Below the pieces are notes generated by a model. It worked only from the letters and a program-made list of their open reading frames with translations. It was not told where the DNA came from and made no database searches. 64,000 nt of DNA, taken from the NCBI GenBank assembly GCA_040797845.1, contig JBFNFA010000002.1:310001-374000 (forward strand), read 5' to 3'. This document shows positions 51,709 to 62,143 of this stretch, in pieces. This DNA is from Clostridium_AW sp040797845 (GTDB taxonomy: Bacteria > Bacillota > Clostridia > Clostridiales > Clostridiaceae). The position numbers and the translations under genes are program-made. Each line of letters starts with the position of its first letter. The stretch's first letter is position 1.

Positions 51709-53850
51709 TTAGAAAAGTTTTAGTATATAATATTTGAAAAATCCTTGTTTTCCTTTAATATAACTTTCTACAAAATAATAACAATCCCTTTTTTCTTTAA
51801 TAGACATTGTGTTTTGATAATTACATCCATAATATTCTTTGCAAACACATTCAACTACTTTTTTTAGATTTAATCTAAGATCTTCATCTTCCAATTTATT
51901 AATATATTCCATTTCTCCTTCACATTGGCTTACATTTATATTTATAGTTTTAAGTCTTTTTAATATATAAAGATACAATGGTATTGATTTATTAGAATTT
52001 ATTAATTTATTTTTTCTAATAATCATATAAAATATCTTAAGGATAAATAATATAGGTATAAGCCATAGTAAATATTTAAAATAATTGATCTGTGAAGTTT
52101 CAGGAATCTCTTGGATATTTTCCTCGATTTCTTCTGCTTTTTTTCTATTATCTTCATAATTGTAGTCACTATTATTAATATACTCTTCGTCAGTTCCTTC
52201 TCTTTCATATCTTTCTATTTCATCAAAGGCAGAAGGAGTAGGATCGAATATAATCCAATTATCTGATTCTGGAGATACTAAAATTTCTGCCCATGCATGG
52301 GCATTTTTATTTGATACAATGTATAATCCATTCGCATCTTTATCATAGCTCATGTTAAAGCCTTCCACATATCTTGCAGGAACGCCAATCATTCTTAACA
52401 TAACTGTAGCTGCTGTAGCAAAATAAGTACAGTATCCTTTTTTCTCCTCAAACAAAAAGTAACTTACAAATTCTTTTCCCTCTGGTATATCAGATACATT
52501 CAGAGAGTATTTAAAGTTTTTATTAAGAAAATCATATATGTTTTTTATCTTATCATTCATTGTTGGAGAATCTTTGGTTATATCCTCTACTAAGTGGTAA
52601 ACCTTTATAGGGATATTATCCGGCAATTGTAAATACTTCTTATAATTATCAGTTAAGTTATAGCTACTTATAGGAAACCCATCAATATTTGAAATAAAAT
52701 TATTGTTAAAAGTATCATAAAATTCAACTTTATATTCTTCTTTCACAACTTTGGAAGATAAGAAAATTTTATCTTTATTTGCATACACACGTCCTTTTTT
52801 ATTATTAATATTTATAGTGTTAATAGGAGAAAATAAAGTAGATGTATTAATTTTCGTTGGATATATTGTAATATATGTTTTTTGACTTTCGTTTAAATCA
52901 TCAGGTATAGGAATACTGTCCTTAAAAGTAACTCTCTTAAAAGAGTCCTCATAACTTTTCCACGAAAATCCATCATAATGATGTTTAGTAGTTCCTCTTA
53001 AATAGTATGGCTTATCCGCTGCCACTTTAAATGCTTCTCTGCTATCTAATACAATAGATCCACCTAACTTTTTATCCGTTGGATCATATCCCGAATCCGC
53101 TAGATTATATGAATTCTCAACATCTTTTTTATTTTTTGACATTTTGTTAAAAATTCCATTTTCACTATGGTATTTGCCTTCTATATTTTTAGGTAGAAAG
53201 TTTTGTATACTTGAAAGGACAACGGAAAAAATTATTATATATATTATTGGTCTAAATGTGGATAAGCGATTTTTTACACCTCTTATATTAAAATCCTTCA
53301 TGTTCTTAATATAGCTATTTATAGAGTAAGTAAAAACATTTAATAATACAAAGTAAAATGTATATTGTTTAATTATTTCTACATATCCGTAATACCAATA
53401 AAATAGCATAATTCCCAAATTAACTATTACTATAAAATCACTAAATAGTTTATTTGCTACATTCAAAATAAGTATTACAATCAAAGGTAGAATTATACCC
53501 ATAATAAATTTGTATTGATGAAAAAATGTAGGTTTTCCATTAAAAATACTATAGTTTAACTCTAAAACATATTTTATGTTTAATGCTATTTTGTTAAAAA
53601 CATAACCCTTGTAATAATAAAGTAGTAAAGTTGCGATGAAAATGATGGCTAGTGTAAAAAACACCTTATATAGTCTTTTCCATTTCAAATAGTTATAAAA
53701 GTAATATATAAAAGCTCCTATGAGGAAACAAGCTGTGAAATATACATAAGAAAAGTTATTTATTTTAAGGCATTTTTCTGTGACTCTTATAATAAATAAT
53801 AAATTTATATAGGCTATAAATAAATTTATTAGCTTTTTAAAATTACTCAT
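51709..53850 (-). CDS. membrane-anchored transglutaminase-like protein
   Basis: 713 residues. About six membrane helices in the first 210, an outer region (~215-600) with the transglutaminase core KKGYCTYFATAATVMLRMIGVPARYVEG (Cys), NAHAWAEILV (His) and IIFDPTPS (Asp), a further helix (~610) and a cytosolic tail. The triad is intact. Such proteins occur with MoxR and DUF58 proteins and probably act on envelope proteins or peptides; the reaction is unproved. It overlaps the DUF58 gene by 8 bp. Confidence 0.9.
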   Translation of the reverse strand: MSNFKKLINLFIAYINLLFIIRVTEKCLKINNFSYVYFTACFLIGAFIYYFYNYLKWKRLYKVFFTLAIIFIATLLLYYYKGYVFNKIALNIKYVLELNYSIFNGKPTFFHQYKFIMGIILPLIVILILNVANKLFSDFIVIVNLGIMLFYWYYGYVEIIKQYTFYFVLLNVFTYSINSYIKNMKDFNIRGVKNRLSTFRPIIYIIIFSVVLSSIQNFLPKNIEGKYHSENGIFNKMSKNKKDVENSYNLADSGYDPTDKKLGGSIVLDSREAFKVAADKPYYLRGTTKHHYDGFSWKSYEDSFKRVTFKDSIPIPDDLNESQKTYITIYPTKINTSTLFSPINTININNKKGRVYANKDKIFLSSKVVKEEYKVEFYDTFNNNFISNIDGFPISSYNLTDNYKKYLQLPDNIPIKVYHLVEDITKDSPTMNDKIKNIYDFLNKNFKYSLNVSDIPEGKEFVSYFLFEEKKGYCTYFATAATVMLRMIGVPARYVEGFNMSYDKDANGLYIVSNKNAHAWAEILVSPESDNWIIFDPTPSAFDEIERYEREGTDEEYINNSDYNYEDNRKKAEEIEENIQEIPETSQINYFKYLLWLIPILFILKIFYMIIRKNKLINSNKSIPLYLYILKRLKTININVSQCEGEMEYINKLEDEDLRLNLKKVVECVCKEYYGCNYQNTMSIKEKRDCYYFVESYIKGKQGFFKYYILKLF

Positions 53851-55006
53851 AACTCTCCTTCCTTAAAATAGAGCTGATAACTTCTATACCTCTCTCTTTT
53901 AGGTAATAATCATTTTCAAAAGTTTCTAAATTCTTATTTGGATAAAAGACTACAATCCTATATCCCAGTTTACTTGCTAATAATAAAGCTTCTTTAATAT
54001 TAGCATCTATCTTAGGAGTACATATTATAATGGTATTGTTACCTCCTATCTTGTATAAATTATCTATTATATATTGAGCAAAGCTTCCTTGCCCCTCACT
54101 TTTATTTACCAAAAAATATTCCATAAGTGCATGAAAATCTTCTCTATTATTTATATTCATACTAGCATTTTCTTCATTGTGTATATGAATACAACTCTTC
54201 ATATTGCTATTAACTATATTGTTTATTATTGATACACAAATTTCTACTAACTCTTCTTCATTTTCTTCTCCATGCTGGTCATAGAAATCTTCTTTATTCA
54301 TATTTAAAAATATATTATATTCTTCACCTTGCAGAGCATCAAACTTTTTTACAAAAAGCTCTCCATACTTAGCACTTAGCTTCCAATGTATCTTTCGTAA
54401 GCTATCCCCCGATCTGTATTTTCTTATATCACTTGTAGTATAATCTTCATTAATTATACCTTTCTTGTTCATAAATTTATTTACGAACTCTTGTCCACGA
54501 AAGTTAAAATCTTCCATTTGGTACATTTTAGGGTATACCTTTACTTTTAAATCTTTTTTAAAAGTTTTACTTATGGTAAATATATATAAGTAATCCTTAA
54601 AGGTTAAGGTTATATTGCCTAAGTCATAGATCCCTCTATTTAAAAATTTTATATTTCTACTTAGCCTTTTATTCTCATCAAGTTTTATGTTAAAAGCCTC
54701 TCCATTATACTCTCTATCTAAAGAGTACAGAGCCTTATTTTTCACTTCTATATAAGGTAAAGGCAGTATATTGTAGTTTTTAATAACTGTTGCTATTTTT
54801 ATCTCTTCTCTAGTGCTCACAACATCCTTATCAAATTTTATATCCACTCCTACATTCTTATGTAATATGACTATTACTATAAAGGATAGTATGAATGGTA
54901 TGAGAAAGCTATAAAATAATGCATAGGGAAAATATCCTCCCTCAAAATAAGCATAAATAAATGTTATCACAATAAATAAGATAGTTCTTTTGTTTATTTT
55001 TATCAT
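53843..55006 (-). CDS. DUF58 (vWA-like) protein
   Basis: 387 residues. Two membrane helices at the start (~8-45), then the DUF58 signature YRSGDSLRKIHWKLSAKYGELFVKKF (~195-220) and a vWA-like fold after it. DUF58 proteins are partners of MoxR ATPases, which may load or remodel them. Its start overlaps the MoxR stop by 4 nt (ATGA). Confidence 0.93.
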   Translation of the reverse strand: MIKINKRTILFIVITFIYAYFEGGYFPYALFYSFLIPFILSFIVIVILHKNVGVDIKFDKDVVSTREEIKIATVIKNYNILPLPYIEVKNKALYSLDREYNGEAFNIKLDENKRLSRNIKFLNRGIYDLGNITLTFKDYLYIFTISKTFKKDLKVKVYPKMYQMEDFNFRGQEFVNKFMNKKGIINEDYTTSDIRKYRSGDSLRKIHWKLSAKYGELFVKKFDALQGEEYNIFLNMNKEDFYDQHGEENEEELVEICVSIINNIVNSNMKSCIHIHNEENASMNINNREDFHALMEYFLVNKSEGQGSFAQYIIDNLYKIGGNNTIIICTPKIDANIKEALLLASKLGYRIVVFYPNKNLETFENDYYLKERGIEVISSILRKESYE

Positions 55007-55953
55007 ATCCTCCTACCTTTTACCCTTGGTACTGGTAATACTTTAATAATATCTTTTACTATATCTTCTCCCTTAAGGTTGTTTACCCTTCCATAAGAAG
55101 ATAATGTAATTCTATGACTTAACACTGACACAGCATTTTCTTTTACATCCTCTGGTATTACATAATCTCTACCATTAATAAATGCCCAAGCCTGAGCTAT
55201 TCTTAATAGTGCTAAAGACGCTCTTGGACTAGCTCCTAATGATACGGATTTATTATTTCTTGTAGCTTCTACTATATTTACTATATATTCATTTATCTCT
55301 TCAGATACATAAACCTTTCTAACCATATTCTGAATGTTTACAATATCTTCTCCAGTAGCCACACTTTGAATTTTTTCTAGGGGTTCTTCACTTCTATAAA
55401 TGTTTAACATCTCTTTTTCAAATTTTTTTTCCGGATACCCTACATTGACTTTAATCATAAATCTATCTAATTGAGCTTCCGGAAGTATAAATGTACCTTC
55501 ATAATCTATGGGGTTTTGAGTTGCCATAACTATAAATGGCTCCGCTAATTTATAGGTTTCATTTCCCTCTGTCACCTGTTTTTCTTCCATAACCTCTAAG
55601 AGGGCGGATTGAGTTTTTGGTGAAGTTCTATTTATTTCATCTGCTAATATTATGTTAGAAAATATAGGTCCTTTTCTGAATTCAAACTCCATAGTTTTTT
55701 GATTATATAAAGATATGCCTAAGATGTCTGATGGAAGTAAATCTGGTGTAAACTGAATTCTTTTATAAGAGAGATTTATTGATTTAGCCAGAGCTTTAAC
55801 TAAAGTAGTCTTACCTACTCCCGGTACGTCTTCAATTAAAATATGACCATTCGCAATTATCCCTTTGATTATATTATAAATTTCAAATTCCTTACCTATT
55901 ATAACCTTAGAAGCATTATGCACTATACCCTTAATTATTTCATTTTCTCCCAT
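55003..55953 (-). CDS. MoxR-family AAA+ ATPase
   Basis: 316 residues from the ATG after GAGGTG. Walker A EDVPGVGKTTLVKALA, Walker B IILADEINRTSPKTQSALLEVMEE, sensor MATQNPIDYEGTF, arginine finger region PEAQLDRFM, and the lid GASPRASLALLRIAQA. MoxR ATPases act as chaperones on vWA/DUF58 partners, here the next gene. First in the three-gene operon. Confidence 0.95.
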   Translation of the reverse strand: MGENEIIKGIVHNASKVIIGKEFEIYNIIKGIIANGHILIEDVPGVGKTTLVKALAKSINLSYKRIQFTPDLLPSDILGISLYNQKTMEFEFRKGPIFSNIILADEINRTSPKTQSALLEVMEEKQVTEGNETYKLAEPFIVMATQNPIDYEGTFILPEAQLDRFMIKVNVGYPEKKFEKEMLNIYRSEEPLEKIQSVATGEDIVNIQNMVRKVYVSEEINEYIVNIVEATRNNKSVSLGASPRASLALLRIAQAWAFINGRDYVIPEDVKENAVSVLSHRITLSSYGRVNNLKGEDIVKDIIKVLPVPRVKGRRI

Positions 55954-56036
55954 ATTATTCACCTCATCTTTTTATAGTTAAATTTATTATATATTATACA
56001 CTAATAAAGCACTATAATATCAATAAAATGGATAAA

Positions 56037-56063
56037 AGGGTTGTACATATTTTGTACAACCCT
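56037..56063 (-). terminator. terminator of the VanW gene
   Basis: Perfect 11-bp stem AGGGTTGTACA / TGTACAACCCT, 5-nt loop, followed by TTTT on the minus strand. Confidence 0.85.
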
Positions 56064-56069
56064 AAATAA

Positions 56070-57461
56070 TTAATTTTTCTTAGTGCCCACTTTCACAAGT
56101 CCTTCTACTGGTCTATAAAAATCATCAGACACAAGTTCTTGCTTAACTAAAGTTTCATTCTCATAAATATTTCTATAAACTTTCACTTTATATCCTGTAT
56201 ATGCCTTTTGAACCACTTCCTGTGATCCTTCAGGTAATTTTGAATCTTCTACAGTCTTGGTAGTAGATTCCACCGTTGAATATACATCATTGGTTATAGC
56301 ATAACGGTTTTTGGTTAAGGATTGGTTGGAATATATATTAAAAGTTACATTACCACCACTAGTAATACCTTGTATATAAACCGGGAAATTCAATGTGTTC
56401 TTAAATTTATAATCTATGTTTCCCCAATCCACTGTTGCATCTCTACCTAATGGTACATAGCTTGAAGGTAGCGTATGGTGAACTCTTTCTACTGATCTCA
56501 TATTAGACATTAGCACTGAATTGTATAGCGTAGAGGAAACTTGACATATTCCTCCTCCTAGTCCAGATTCTACTTTGTTTCCAATTATAACTGGCCCTGC
56601 TTGATATCCTCTTGCCACTGTTCTTTCACCAACAGTACCATTGAAACTAAAAACATCTCCTGGCATGAGTACAGTTCCATCTATGCTTTTAGTTGAAACT
56701 ACAATGTTATTAGCTCTTTCAGCAGAAGAAATCCCACTGTAATGAGTTGAAAAAGTTGAAATTAGGCCATCAATACTAGCTAAAGAACTCTTAGTTATTC
56801 TGGCTTTTACATCTTGTACTTCAGCGGTTACTTGCAAGTCTTCTTTTATGCCATATTCCATCTTACTTAAAATATCTTCCATAAGCTTTTCCTTGTTTAG
56901 TTTCTTACCTACCGCTTCTGATGTAATATTAAACCCGCCATTATTTCTAGTAATTTTAGCATCTTGTGGATTTTTATTTATATCCTTTTCTATTCCATCA
57001 ACAAACTTTTGTACAGCATCTTTATTATAAGCAAACTGCAGGCTAAAGGTCTTATTTTCAGGTTTTTTTATAAGTTTATATTTTTTGTATAGATTTAAAT
57101 CTTTGCCATATGTAAAAGCTTCATTAACTACTTTATCTATGTCATATTTAGGGTCTACTTTATCAAAACCTAAAGTATAGTCTTTACCTGGAGTTTTTAC
57201 AGTTAATTTGCTCATTAATACTTTATCATTAAAGCTTTTTTGCAAAATAGCTTTGGCATCCTGTACACTTTTTCCTGATATATCTACATTTTCCACCTTA
57301 ACACCAGGAAAAATCAAATCGTTATAGTGTTTTACATAGCTATATCCATAGGCTATAGCCGCTGAACCAGATCCCAATAATATTAGCATAAATACAGATA
57401 ATATCATTATAATTGCTTTCTTTTTGGCTCTAGCTCTAGCTCTTTTTTTCTTCCTTGTCAT
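56070..57461 (-). CDS. VanW-family exported protein with peptidoglycan-binding-like region
   Basis: 463 residues from the ATG 6 nt after GAGGTG. A very basic start (RKKKRARARAKKK) precedes one membrane anchor (~20-42). Residues ~55-230 resemble the PG-binding repeat of YoaR-type proteins (VDISGKSVQDAKAILQKSF). The VanW domain follows (~240-390: MLMPGDVFSFNGTVGERTVARGYQ pattern, GLGGGICQVSSTLYNSVL with Cys, HTLPSSYVPLGRDATVDWG). A G5-like stretch ends it. Role unknown; predicted envelope protein. Confidence 0.9.
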   Translation of the reverse strand: MTRKKKRARARAKKKAIIMILSVFMLILLGSGSAAIAYGYSYVKHYNDLIFPGVKVENVDISGKSVQDAKAILQKSFNDKVLMSKLTVKTPGKDYTLGFDKVDPKYDIDKVVNEAFTYGKDLNLYKKYKLIKKPENKTFSLQFAYNKDAVQKFVDGIEKDINKNPQDAKITRNNGGFNITSEAVGKKLNKEKLMEDILSKMEYGIKEDLQVTAEVQDVKARITKSSLASIDGLISTFSTHYSGISSAERANNIVVSTKSIDGTVLMPGDVFSFNGTVGERTVARGYQAGPVIIGNKVESGLGGGICQVSSTLYNSVLMSNMRSVERVHHTLPSSYVPLGRDATVDWGNIDYKFKNTLNFPVYIQGITSGGNVTFNIYSNQSLTKNRYAITNDVYSTVESTTKTVEDSKLPEGSQEVVQKAYTGYKVKVYRNIYENETLVKQELVSDDFYRPVEGLVKVGTKKN

Positions 57462-57679
57462 TTGCATCACCTCACTGATTACATTTTTATTATACTATAT
57501 GATACTATATATACAATAATAGTACGAGTTTTATATCCTAAAAGTCAATTTAAAACTAACAACAATGACTAGGAAATTAATAGTAATTTTCCGTTATTTG
57601 TATATAATTATCTTCGGCAAAAATTCAAGAATATGAATATAAATTCATCAAGATAAAGTTTTAAATTAAACTGATTAAA

Positions 57680-57702
57680 GGGATTTTGATAATCAAAATC
57701 CC
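57680..57702 (-). terminator. terminator after the TPM/LemA operon
   Basis: Perfect 10-bp stem GGGATTTTGA / TCAAAATCCC with a 3-nt loop, T-rich after it on the minus strand. Confidence 0.8.
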
Positions 57703-57750
57703 AAAATTAATCTTTTATGATTTACTTTTTATATTTTAACTATAGACTTA

Positions 57751-58590
57751 TTACCAATCTCCAGAAGATCCTCCACCTCCAGAAGAACCTCCACCAAAGC
57801 CCCCGAAGCCTCCTGACGAACCTCCGCCAAAACCTCCAAAGCCCCCTGATGATCCTCCTCCGAAGCCACCGAAACCGCCGCCTCCGCGACCGCCTCGCCC
57901 ACCTCTATTATTCCAAAACGAACTCCAAAATATGGCGGACATTATTTCTCTCGTTACTCTTCCTCTATTGAATAATGTATCTAAAATAATTAAAATTACT
58001 ATTATTTTGATTATGCCACTTCCCGGAAGAGAATTGTTTTTACCTTCACTAATTTGTAAATTGACCTTGTCATTTTTAACTAACTGTACATTATATTCCT
58101 TAGCTATTGCATCAGCAAATGCTGAGTAAGAATCTCTTATACCCTTATCATAATCCTTATTTTTAAAAGCGGGCTTGAATAGTTGCTCCATTACATTATC
58201 TGTATAAAGATCTGGTATAGCTCCTTCCAAGCCATATCCTACCTCTACTCTTCTTTTTCTATCATCCATGGATATCAATATTAAGAGTCCATTATTTTTT
58301 TCCTTTTGCCCTATCCCCCAGCTTCTAAATAGATTATTTGCATAGGTTTCAATATCATATCCTTCAAGTGAGTCTATAATAACAACTATAGATTGGGCTC
58401 CAGTTTTATCTTCTAATTCTTTCCCTACTGATACGATATACTCTTTAGCTTCCGAACTTAATACCCCTGTATAGTCATTTACATATTTTAAATTCGTAGG
58501 CTCAGGAATATTAGGTTCCGCACTAACAGTAGTAACACATAGGGTCAATAAAAATAATAGAACTGCAAAAAATCTTTTAAATTTATTCAT
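57751..58590 (-). CDS. TPM-domain membrane protein with Gly-rich repeat tail (YgcG type)
   Basis: 279 residues. Signal peptide (~1-24), outer TPM_phosphatase domain (~30-165; VNDYTGVLSSEAKEYIVS, LEDKTGAQSIVVIIDSL, GIGQKEKNNGLLILISMDDRKRRVEVGYGLEG), one membrane helix (~195-212), then a tail of three near-identical GGFGGFGGGSSG units. The repeat is also clear in the DNA (57775-57890) and may vary in copy number between strains. It follows the LemA gene by 2 bp, the usual partner. Confidence 0.92.
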   Translation of the reverse strand: MNKFKRFFAVLLFLLTLCVTTVSAEPNIPEPTNLKYVNDYTGVLSSEAKEYIVSVGKELEDKTGAQSIVVIIDSLEGYDIETYANNLFRSWGIGQKEKNNGLLILISMDDRKRRVEVGYGLEGAIPDLYTDNVMEQLFKPAFKNKDYDKGIRDSYSAFADAIAKEYNVQLVKNDKVNLQISEGKNNSLPGSGIIKIIVILIILDTLFNRGRVTREIMSAIFWSSFWNNRGGRGGRGGGGFGGFGGGSSGGFGGFGGGSSGGFGGFGGGSSGGGGSSGDW

Positions 58591-58592
58591 AA

Positions 58593-59168
58593 CTATTTAC
58601 CTGTATTGAAATCTACTTTAGGTACTTCCTTAGCTCCTTCAGTTGCCTTGTAATATTCTTTTTCTTCAAATCTAAAGATTGAAGCTACTACTGAATTAGG
58701 GAACTTTACTATTTTACTATTATACTCAGATACAGCAGCATTATAGTCTTTTCTAGCTATATTTATTCTATTTTCGGTTCCTTCTAATTGAACCATTAAA
58801 CTTCTGAAGTTTTCATTGGACTTAAGTTCAGGATAGTTCTCTACTACTACAAGTAATCTTGAAAGAGCATTTGATAATTCACTATCTGCATTAGCTCTTT
58901 CATTTATAGTATTAGCTCCTCCAAGCTTTGCTCTAGCATTTGTTACATCTTCAAGAACTTCTTTTTCTTGCTTTGCAAATCCTTTAACTGTTTCCACTAA
59001 ATTAGGAATTAAATCTGATCTCCTTTGAAGATCACTCTCTATATTTGATTCAGCAGTTTTAACCTTCTGATCTAAAACTGCCATACTATTATAGCTTGAT
59101 ATAACTGGAGCTATTAGTAATATCAATACTCCAATTACTATAAGTATATTTCTTAATGTTTTATTCAT
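58593..59168 (-). CDS. LemA-family membrane protein
   Basis: 191 residues. One N-terminal helix (~7-27) then the coiled helical LemA domain: YNSMAVLDQKVKTAESNIESDLQRRSDLIPNLVETVKGF, NENFRSLMVQLEGTENRINIARKDYN and the end FPNSVVASIFRFEEKEYYKA. Function unknown; always near TPM proteins. AGGAGG lies before the start. Confidence 0.94.
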   Translation of the reverse strand: MNKTLRNILIVIGVLILLIAPVISSYNSMAVLDQKVKTAESNIESDLQRRSDLIPNLVETVKGFAKQEKEVLEDVTNARAKLGGANTINERANADSELSNALSRLLVVVENYPELKSNENFRSLMVQLEGTENRINIARKDYNAAVSEYNSKIVKFPNSVVASIFRFEEKEYYKATEGAKEVPKVDFNTGK

Positions 59169-59305
59169 TCATAGGCCTCCTTTAAATACTTAATTAAGAT
59201 ATTATAATATATTTTACTTTAAAAAATACCTTTACTTCAATAATATAATATTTATTTAATAATAATTTAATGTTATGTTTATATTATCATAAGGGAGGGA
59301 TTTAT

Positions 59306-60547
59306 ATGATCGCAGAAATAGTCTCTATAGGAACTGAAATTTTATTAGGAGATATTTTAAACACTAATGCTGAGTATTTATCTAAAAGATTAGCCAATTT
59401 AGGTGTTTATCTTTATCACCAATCCGTGGTAGGAGACAATGCTGAAAGGTTAAAAGATGAATTAGAAAGGGCTTTTAGCCGTTCAGATTTAGTTATAGCT
59501 ACTGGAGGTCTAGGTCCTACTAAGGATGATTTAACTAAAGAAATAGGGGCAGAGTACTTCAATATATCTATGGAGCTTCATGAAGAATCTTATATGAAAT
59601 TAGCAGAGTACTTTAAAAAACAAAATAAAGAGCTTACAGAAAACAATATAAAACAAGCATATTTTCCAGTAGGTTCTGTCATACTTCCTAACAATTTTGG
59701 AACTGCTCCAGGATGTATAATAAATAAAGAAGGTAAAACTTTAATACTGCTTCCTGGTCCTCCGAAAGAAAATATACCTATGTTTGAAAACTATGTTGTA
59801 CCTTATATTAATAAACTTTCTAATCACACATTGATATCTAAAACTTTAAGGATTTGCGGCATGGGAGAATCCATGGTTGCAACAAAAATAAATGATATAA
59901 TCGATAATCAATCTAATCCAACAGTGGCCCCTTATGCAAAAGATAATGAGGTTACATTAAGAATAACTGCTAAAGCTAATAATGAAGAGGATGGAGAAAA
60001 GCTTATAGCTCCTGTTGAAAATAAAATAAGAAATATACTAGGTGATAATATATATGGCATTAATGAAGATACATTAGAAGGGGTAGTGGGTAAAATACTT
60101 ATAGAAAACAACTTAACTATATCTTTAGCTGAGTCTTGTACGGGAGGACTCCTTTGCGGAAAATTAGTAAACTACCCAGGCATATCAAAGGTCTTGATAG
60201 AAGGATGTGTAACCTATAGTAATAATTCAAAAATGAGTAGGCTTGGAGTCAATAAAACCACCTTAGATAAGTTTGGAGCAGTCAGTGAAGAAACCGCTAA
60301 AGAAATGGCAGAGGGAATAGCTAAAACCTCTAACTCTAATATAGGAATTTCTGTTACTGGTATAGCTGGTCCTGATGGTGGCACTGCTGAAAAACCTGTA
60401 GGCTTAGTTTATGTTGGCATTTACATAAATGGCGAAACTTTTGTAAAAGAACTTCACTTATCTGGCAATAGGCAGACTGTTAGAGAAAGGACTGTAACCT
60501 TTTCTTTAGATTGGCTGAGACGACTTCTTAATAAAAAGTTTCTCTAA
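59306..60547 (+). CDS. cinA: CinA-family nicotinamide-nucleotide deamidase
   Basis: 413 residues from an ATG with GGGAGG at about 7 nt. The N-terminal molybdopterin-binding-like domain carries IVSIGTEILLGDILNTNAEYLSKRL and TGGLGPTKDDLTKE; the C-terminal deamidase domain carries LAESCTGGLLCGKLVNYPG, YSNNSKMSRLGV and TGIAGPDGGTAEKPVGLVYVG. It recycles NMN to nicotinate mononucleotide; the N-domain can hydrolyse ADP-ribose in relatives. Convergent with nth. Confidence 0.95.
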   Translation: MIAEIVSIGTEILLGDILNTNAEYLSKRLANLGVYLYHQSVVGDNAERLKDELERAFSRSDLVIATGGLGPTKDDLTKEIGAEYFNISMELHEESYMKLAEYFKKQNKELTENNIKQAYFPVGSVILPNNFGTAPGCIINKEGKTLILLPGPPKENIPMFENYVVPYINKLSNHTLISKTLRICGMGESMVATKINDIIDNQSNPTVAPYAKDNEVTLRITAKANNEEDGEKLIAPVENKIRNILGDNIYGINEDTLEGVVGKILIENNLTISLAESCTGGLLCGKLVNYPGISKVLIEGCVTYSNNSKMSRLGVNKTTLDKFGAVSEETAKEMAEGIAKTSNSNIGISVTGIAGPDGGTAEKPVGLVYVGIYINGETFVKELHLSGNRQTVRERTVTFSLDWLRRLLNKKFL

Positions 60548-60566
60548 TTCATAGTAATTAAAATGG

Positions 60567-60621
60567 ATTGAGAGTTAAAATATTAATTTTCTGTTTTAAA
60601 ATCTTTATTTTAACTCTCAAT
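60567..60621. terminator. bidirectional terminator between cinA and nth
   Basis: ATTGAGAGTTAAAAT pairs with ATTTTAACTCTCAAT, 15-bp perfect arms around an AT loop. Confidence 0.85.
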
Positions 60622-60644
60622 TTTCAATTCTTAATCTTCACTTT

Positions 60645-61280
60645 TTAACTTTCAATTGAAGAAAAGTATTCACAATAAGGAGCTATAGGGCATTCCTCAC
60701 ATTTAGGTCTTCTAGCAACACATATATTTCTTCCATGCCATATTAAAAAATGATGAGCATCGCTCCATAATTCTCTAGGTATGTTATTCATAAGTTCCTG
60801 CTCAACAGCTTCAGGGGTTTTTCCCTTAGCTATTCCTATTCTATTTGATACTCTAAACACATGAGTATCTACAGCTATTGCTGGAATACCAAAAGCGTTA
60901 GATAACACTACATTTGCAGTTTTTCTACCTACTCCAGGTAAATTTATTAAATCCTCCATGGTATTAGGTACTTTCCCTTCATATTCTTTTATTAACTCCC
61001 TTGAAGTCTTTAATATATTTTTGCTTTTACTTTTATATAGTCCACAAGTTTTTATCTTTTCTCCTAATTCTTCTTCTGATAAAGATACCATTTTTTCTGG
61101 AGTATTATACTCTTTAAATAATTCTTCTGTTACAATGTTTACTCTAACATCAGTGCATTGAGCTGACAGTATGGTTGCTACTAAGAGTTCATAAGAAGAA
61201 TTAAAATAAAGTGCACACTTTGCATTAGGATAAGTATGCTTTAATATATCTAATATTTTATCTATCCTATCACTATCCAT
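60645..61280 (-). CDS. nth: endonuclease III
   Basis: 211 residues. Helix-hairpin-helix LINLPGVGRKTANVVLSNAFG with the catalytic Lys, catalytic Asp in AVDTHVFRVSNRIG, and the C-terminal [4Fe-4S] site CVARRPKCEECPIAPYC. It removes oxidised pyrimidines and nicks the abasic site. Confidence 0.97.
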   Translation of the reverse strand: MDSDRIDKILDILKHTYPNAKCALYFNSSYELLVATILSAQCTDVRVNIVTEELFKEYNTPEKMVSLSEEELGEKIKTCGLYKSKSKNILKTSRELIKEYEGKVPNTMEDLINLPGVGRKTANVVLSNAFGIPAIAVDTHVFRVSNRIGIAKGKTPEAVEQELMNNIPRELWSDAHHFLIWHGRNICVARRPKCEECPIAPYCEYFSSIES

Positions 61281-61386
61281 TACTTATCACCCACTTTTAA
61301 ATAAAAATTTAGTTTTAGAAAACAGTAGTTGATTATAAATTTGGATGAAATTCCTTTACAGAACTTCATCCTTACATTCTTATATA

Positions 61387-62097
61387 TTACCTGTTATCTA
61401 ATTTATATACTCCTTGATATTCCTCTGGTAAAAGAGCTGCTATACTATACATAAAATGATTAAGTGTTCTTTCTTCATATTTATGCTTATCTTCTCCACT
61501 CTCTCTACTAGGTACCTCTATAGGGTTCCCAATTGTCACTTTAACCTTTGCATGTTGGAATTTTTCAGACCCCATATCCCTTTCATTTATAGGCAAAAGC
61601 TTTTCTGTACCTGTCATAGCCATGGGCACAATAGTTGCCTTCGATAGTTTTTGTATCAAAACTACACCTTTTTTTCCTTCTATCATGCTTCCTACTCTAC
61701 TTCTAGTTCCTTCTGGAAAAATTAAAACATTATTGTTCCCTTTTAGAGTTTTTACAATGCTAGAAATTGCTTCCTTATCTGCTGTATTAGGTTTTATTGC
61801 AATGGTCTTTGTTATCTTTATACCTAAACTTGTCAATGGATTATCAGAAAGTTTTACTCCTGCTACAAATGTTAAATTTTGATCTTTTAATACTTCGTTT
61901 ATAACTAAAGCATCAGAATTGCTTAAGTGATTGCATATAAATAAAATTGGTTTTTCTACCTCTTTTAAATTTTCTAATCCTTCTACTTCTATATCTGCAT
62001 ATTTATTTAAATATCCTGCTAATATTTTTTTAGCGATATATACTACTACCCCTTCTGGAAGATATGAAATTAATTTAGCCACTTTGGGAGAAATCAT
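61387..62097 (-). CDS. plsC: 1-acyl-sn-glycerol-3-phosphate acyltransferase (PlsC)
   Basis: 236 residues from the ATG after AGGTGGAG. FICNHLSNSDALVI carries the H(x)4D acyltransferase motif in the form NHLSNSD, FPEGTRSR is motif III, and a hydrophobic N-terminal segment could associate with the membrane. It makes phosphatidic acid from lysophosphatidate. Single gene between nth and the QueG-like gene. Confidence 0.92.
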   Translation of the reverse strand: MISPKVAKLISYLPEGVVVYIAKKILAGYLNKYADIEVEGLENLKEVEKPILFICNHLSNSDALVINEVLKDQNLTFVAGVKLSDNPLTSLGIKITKTIAIKPNTADKEAISSIVKTLKGNNNVLIFPEGTRSRVGSMIEGKKGVVLIQKLSKATIVPMAMTGTEKLLPINERDMGSEKFQHAKVKVTIGNPIEVPSRESGEDKHKYEERTLNHFMYSIAALLPEEYQGVYKLDNR

Positions 62098-62143
62098 AGA
62101 TGCTCCACCTTTCATAAAAAATTATATAATTAAATTATAGTTT

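Noticed and set aside
57775..57890. Short-period repeats suggesting a CRISPR or satellite
   Set aside because: They encode the Gly/Ser/Phe repeat tail of the TPM protein and have no spacers.
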